Shown in pieces: positions 59,821-64,000 of a stretch of 64,000 bases of DNA (position 1 is its first letter; every line of letters starts with the position of its first letter). The stretch spans positions 15,206,202 through 15,270,201 of the forward strand of contig NC_049991.1 in the NCBI RefSeq assembly GCF_000003815.2, given 5' to 3'. The position numbers and the translations under genes are program-made. Origin of the DNA: Branchiostoma floridae. Its lineage: Eukaryota; Chordata; Leptocardii; Amphioxiformes; Branchiostomatidae. Below the pieces are notes generated by a model. That model was not told the origin of the DNA, did no database searches, and was given only the letters and a program-made list of their open reading frames with translations.

Positions 59821-60265
59821 GGCCACAGATGCTTGCAGGTTCACTGGACCGAGACGAGACGGCTTTCGGTCCATGCATGAGACATTGCAGGCTTGTGGGA
59901 CAGGCTTTATCAATCCTGATAGAATGATGATATGATAGCCTAAGAAACGACATTGTTGAGGCATATCCACAATGAACGCAAAATAAAGTCAAATATGCTG
60001 ATGGAAAATTGTTGTTATTAAATAATTGGCCACAGATGCTTGCAGGGTCACTGGACTGAGACGTTACGAATTTCGGTCCATGCATGGTATATTGCGGATG
60101 TGAGACAGGCTTTATCAATCCTTATAGAGCGATGATTTGGTAGCCTAGGAGACGAAATTGTTGGGGCATATCCAAAATGAACAAAAATTAATTCAAATGT
60201 GCTGACGGGTCCTGTGTTTCCGCAGTTCGCTAACTATTAATATTACGAATGGAAATTGTTGTTCT
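59821..60265 (+). repeat. Two-copy tandem repeat (~207 bp)
   Basis: GGCCACAGATGCTTGCAGG, TTTCGGTCCATGCATG and GACAGGCTTTATCAATCC occur in both copies, at 59821 and 60028. Confidence 0.92.
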
Positions 60266-60871
60266 TAAATGTGTATAGCATTCAATGATTCAGCACCAAG
60301 GACAGGTCTTACATACCAGCCAACGGTTGGAACGGCTGGTGACGCGCAACCACGCGGATTGTGACATGTGGCACGAGTTTAGTCTAGACAAAAAGGGTGT
60401 GAAGAAAACTTAAGGTGTTAGCTCCCAGTGCCAAACTTTGCAAGTAAAAGAACCTAGCACTTGTCGAGAAGAGAAGGGATGACACGGTGCGAACCGTACC
60501 AAAGCACAACCAGCTACCAGAATAAAAGCATCATCTGACAAATTGGTCTAACACGGACTTGTTTTAGCAACGATTTACTGTAACTAAACTATAGTTTTGT
60601 TTGAACTTTCTGTCATGTCCATAACTTACCATCTTCTTGCCTCTATTTACAATCCCTTATGTTCATATTTTCCATGTGATTAGATAAATGTTATGGTTCT
60701 CTCTTTGAAAGTTTCATAAATTCCTTCTTTGAAAATCAAAACTTAATCGATAACATCACAGAGGGCTATTCAGCATAAGGCAAGGTTGTGTGCAGTGTTG
60801 ACATGGAGAGTTATGGTACTCTCCAAGCAGACGTTAGGCTCTGTTTTTGACGTATTCTTCTGCGTTTTCCA

Positions 60872-61976
60872 CGCGCGGATCCAGGGGGAGGCGCGCCGGG
60901 CGCGCGCCTCCCCCTTCAGCTGGCAAAAAAAAAAATGGCAAGATAAACCAAGGCTACTAGAGGTCTTCGGAAGTTACGCCAAGAATATTGACAACGTTAT
61001 AAAACTAATTCGCTTATTTGAAAGGAGATTTTCTGGTAATTATTTAGAGAAACTTGCAGTTTGAAATTACTAGTGGGTCTTTCGAGTCACGTAAACTTAC
61101 GGTAAAGGCCCGGGGACGGAGCGCGGCCGCATCAATTTCTTCCCAAGAAACTGGTGGGTCGCTGTAAGCCAAAATCGGCGCTCAACAATATAGAAAGAGC
61201 GTGGAAATTTTGTAAGATCTCCAGAAAATCAGCGGAAGTTAATTATTTTTGATGAACTGATGATTTCTATCGTCCGTCATCGGCTTAGAGAGACGCAACC
61301 CGCCTTGGGAAAATCGGCGTCGTGCGCCGACACCCCCCTCCCCACTCCAGTTCTGATCAGTCGCCGCGGTGACCGTGCTGACGTTTTTGTTGTCATTTCC
61401 CCCCGATTTATATAATAATCGTCATAAATTGCCACCGCAGAAGCAAAAAGAGTCCGAAATATATGCATTTTCAAATGCGTAAGAAACTTTCAAAATCGTC
61501 TCCGGCAAGCCACTCAGATCCCACGAGATTTCTATGCGATTTTATAGGAGCGCGAGACGCTTCGCGGAGAGAGGCAAATCGGCAGCCAGGTACAAATAAT
61601 TTTGCGATATTGTTTGTGTAGCGTGGCGTCATTTATGAATATTAAGAAGGAGGAACTAGCCTTCGTTAGGTTTGTCCTCAGTGGTAGTTGCTAAAAATAG
61701 TAAAAGATGTCCCTGACGTGAACTAGACAGCCACAGACATGACAAAAAGTTAGTGTTAGTTTGCTTCTCAAATTTGCTCAGATATGGCTCTAAAATGCAC
61801 CAGAGAGCCTCTATTTCTTATAAATTTTCTGGGGGAGGCCCCCCATACCCCCCCAACGAGAGGGGGGAACCCCCCTCTCGTGCTCTCCCCCCGCGCAGCT
61901 TGCGCTGCGCGGCCGCGGCCTTCGGCCGCGTCATGGTGCGCGCCTCCCCCTTGGCAAATTTCTGGATCCGCCAGTG
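60872..61976. mobile_element. GC-rich-ended non-autonomous transposon (hAT-like)
   Basis: The left end reads GCGGATCCAGGGGGAGGCGC; the right end, in reverse, reads CACTGGCGGATCCAGAAA, then GGGGGAGGCGCGC. Both ends are very GC-rich, with hairpins such as GCGCAGCTTGCGCTGCGC near 61893. About 850 bp of ordinary sequence between them encodes no transposase. GGCGGATCCAG-type ends suggest hAT, but I could not fix an 8-bp target duplication. Confidence 0.65.
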
Positions 61977-63745
61977 TTTTCGTGTTAACATAAGAACAAA
62001 CAGGGATATGGCTTGCCCATGGCATTGAATAGAATGCATAGAGCTTCAGTCTCGAATTGAAACTTGAAAAGTCAGAAGGCTGAAAGCTTCTTAAAGAGCA
62101 CAAGGAAAGGTAGACCAAAATTTAAGTACCCCTGGTCGGTTTAGCAAATAGCACACCAGGGACACGTTTAACGCAGAATGTACAGTCTAGTCCCCTCTAT
62201 GGTGACCTGCATAATGCTCCAATGAATATTGCAAGCTGGGTTGTTTTCCCTCTCAAATTGCCAATATACAAGATTGATAATCTACAAGACCGTATATTTC
62301 CCAGCAGTCATTGATTTTCTTCCCCTCCGATGCACCTTTGGAACCGCACAGCTTCTTACGATTTAATGTAGGGAGAGCAAACTTAGTGAAAAATGGCCAT
62401 TCATGTGAAATATGGCTAGTATGCAGCTCAGAAGTTATTGTACATACATGTACAAACATTTAACTAAACATTCATTGAGTCAAAACAAGGAAACGTCAAC
62501 TCAAAAATAGTACAGCGCTTTATGGAAAGCATGCAACATTGTCTTTCTTTTTTTCCCAATAAAAAGATTGTCTTCGTCAAAGGTTCAAGTAATACATGGC
62601 CTTCTGTTGAGTGCATGCTATGCACTAGTAACATCAAGGAGATTATTTCAAACTCATTGGAAACATTTATGCTATAGTCACATTTGTGGAAGGAGGTAAG
62701 TCATGCCAAATAATACATCCAAGTCCAACCAATGAAAAATGCTTCCATCTATTAGTTGACCACCGTTCACACACTAATAGACAGAAAGAGTGACAGAGAC
62801 ACACACGTTGTATTATTGGGTAATAGAGTGTTTTATACATCAAACACACCTTTTTTGAGCTAGATATACATAATATTATCTGAAAATGTCAAATATACAA
62901 ACCTTACCCCCACACTGTTCAATAGAGCTATTATTGCCTCATTTATATATATATATATTTCAACCAGGCATGCACATACAGGTCCTTCTAGGGGGACAAC
63001 AAAGTAGACATCTCTTAATATAACGTCCTTGCTTAAACCTTACACTTCTAGTCAATGGGAACAAATCTGTAGGTCTAAAATGATGGGGGGGGGGGGGTGA
63101 CTGTGTTTGATACCAGGGTGATTTAAGGTAAAGGTTAAAGAACAAGGAAACCCTTTGAGTAAACTTAGCATTCTTCTACATAACATTCTTCATAAACAGT
63201 CTTTATAACATGTGTAATACAGTGGTGTGTATGACCTTTACTTTTAGATACAGAGAGAAGCATGCAATCCATCAAAATTTGTAATGACATTTGGTACTGT
63301 ACAGAACAATCCAGTTCCCAATAAGAAAATATAGCCTTGGTGTTTTGCAGGAGATTGTTGAAAGTGCAAAACATGACAGTAACATACCTACCGTGAAATC
63401 CTCATTAATCTATATATTTAGAACACAGCTTTGTGACGCATGATATATCTCATAACCTACAGAAAAGACCATTCAGTACTGCTAGAATAATATAACAAGA
63501 TATCAAAAACCTTGCATTTCAGTGCACATTTAACTAAGTGTGACAGTCTGACAGACTTTAAAGGAATAAATACATCTGCAGTTGTGCAGCAAAATAAAAA
63601 GTCAGGCTAAATTCCTTTCCATATGAAGTTGTACATTCATCTGTGTTGGTAGAAGCCATTGTGAGTCAAAGTTGAACTGTCATTGGCGTTCAACTTTGAT
63701 GCAGAATCAGGCCTTCTTGTTCATCATAATGTTGCCATGGTAACC

Positions 63746-63778
63746 CTAGTGTCGCTGAACCTGACCAAAGGGGCTGTA
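63746..63778 (-). other. Candidate terminal coding exon with 3' UTR to its left
   Basis: On the minus strand a strong pyrimidine tract and acceptor (ttttgtttgtcttacag) ends at 63779. The following sequence reads YSPFGQVQRH and then TAG in one frame; a second frame stays open for 29 codons. The next ~1.2 kb (62.5-63.7 kb) is AT-rich and free of the MITEs seen elsewhere, as a long 3' UTR might be. The upstream exons would lie beyond the window. I do not recognise the protein. Confidence 0.2.
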
Positions 63779-64000
63779 CTGTAAGACAAACAAAAGACAG
63801 ATTATAGCAATAAAGTGACACTTCGTGATACATGCACAACAGAATAAAGAGCATTTTTGGGTTGAAAACTTGTCATGAGTGTAAAATTGTAATTTCTAAT
63901 ATCAGAAATGATTCTGGTAATCATCACCATCATCATCACTGTCAATACTCTTTAAAACGTTGGAGCTTTTACAAAAGTCTACCAAACCTTTAGTAATGAC

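Larger units (their letters stand above)
52915..64000. other. Region right of the Kelch-like gene; no firmly supported gene
   Basis: It holds a family A MITE, an element with CTAGCC termini, a SINE copy, a 207-bp tandem duplication and a GC-rich hAT-like element. Stretches 53.8-56.5, 57.6-59.8 and 62.0-63.7 kb show no domain-bearing open frame. A candidate terminal exon at 63746-63778 is described separately. Confidence 0.55.

Overview
This is a draft-assembly window of animal nuclear DNA, most likely amphioxus (Branchiostoma). There are two runs of N, interrupted genes with GT-AG splice sites, no bacterial-type gene packing, and many miniature inverted-repeat transposons (MITEs) and tRNA-derived SINEs. 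The amphioxus assignment is inference: it rests on a chordate-type TARP gene plus repeat types I associate with that genus.

Two protein-coding genes are well supported. (1) On the plus strand, positions 8892-28103 hold the last three coding exons (8892-8969, 20871-21011, 27235-28103) of a transmembrane AMPA-receptor regulatory protein of the stargazin (CACNG2/3/4/8) type. Splice phases agree across both introns, and the protein ends in the PDZ ligand TTPV found in vertebrate type I TARPs. The first exon (TM1 and most of the first extracellular loop) was not found and probably lies upstream. (2) On the minus strand, 52695-50935 is an intact intronless Kelch-like gene (BTB-BACK-six-blade Kelch, 586 aa) with a strong Kozak start; it should act as a Cullin-3 substrate adaptor. 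A weak candidate for the 3' end of a third gene lies on the minus strand near 63746-63778.

Layout: 1-8891 is upstream of, or the first intron of, the TARP gene, with hairpin repeats, SINE pieces, an ~83-bp minisatellite and a hammerhead-like hairpin. 8970-20870 and 21012-27234 are TARP introns full of MITEs. 28104 to about 28900 is the 3' UTR. 29-50 kb is intergenic and dominated by repeats, including both gaps, about ten copies of one MITE family (A), nested Harbinger-like MITEs (B), three SINE families, and 150-bp and 200-bp tandem duplications. 50-53 kb is the Kelch-like gene and its flanks. 53-64 kb is repeat-rich, with a GC-rich hAT-like element at 60.9-62.0 kb and AT-rich sequence to the end.

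The two genes have no evident functional link. The main interest is the TARP gene and the repeat biology: a foldback family with 9-bp target duplications found three times in TARP introns, MITEs with different ends sharing one internal core, nested insertions with a paralogous empty site, a palindrome built of ~22-bp repeats, and a hammerhead-like core recurring in several repeat types.
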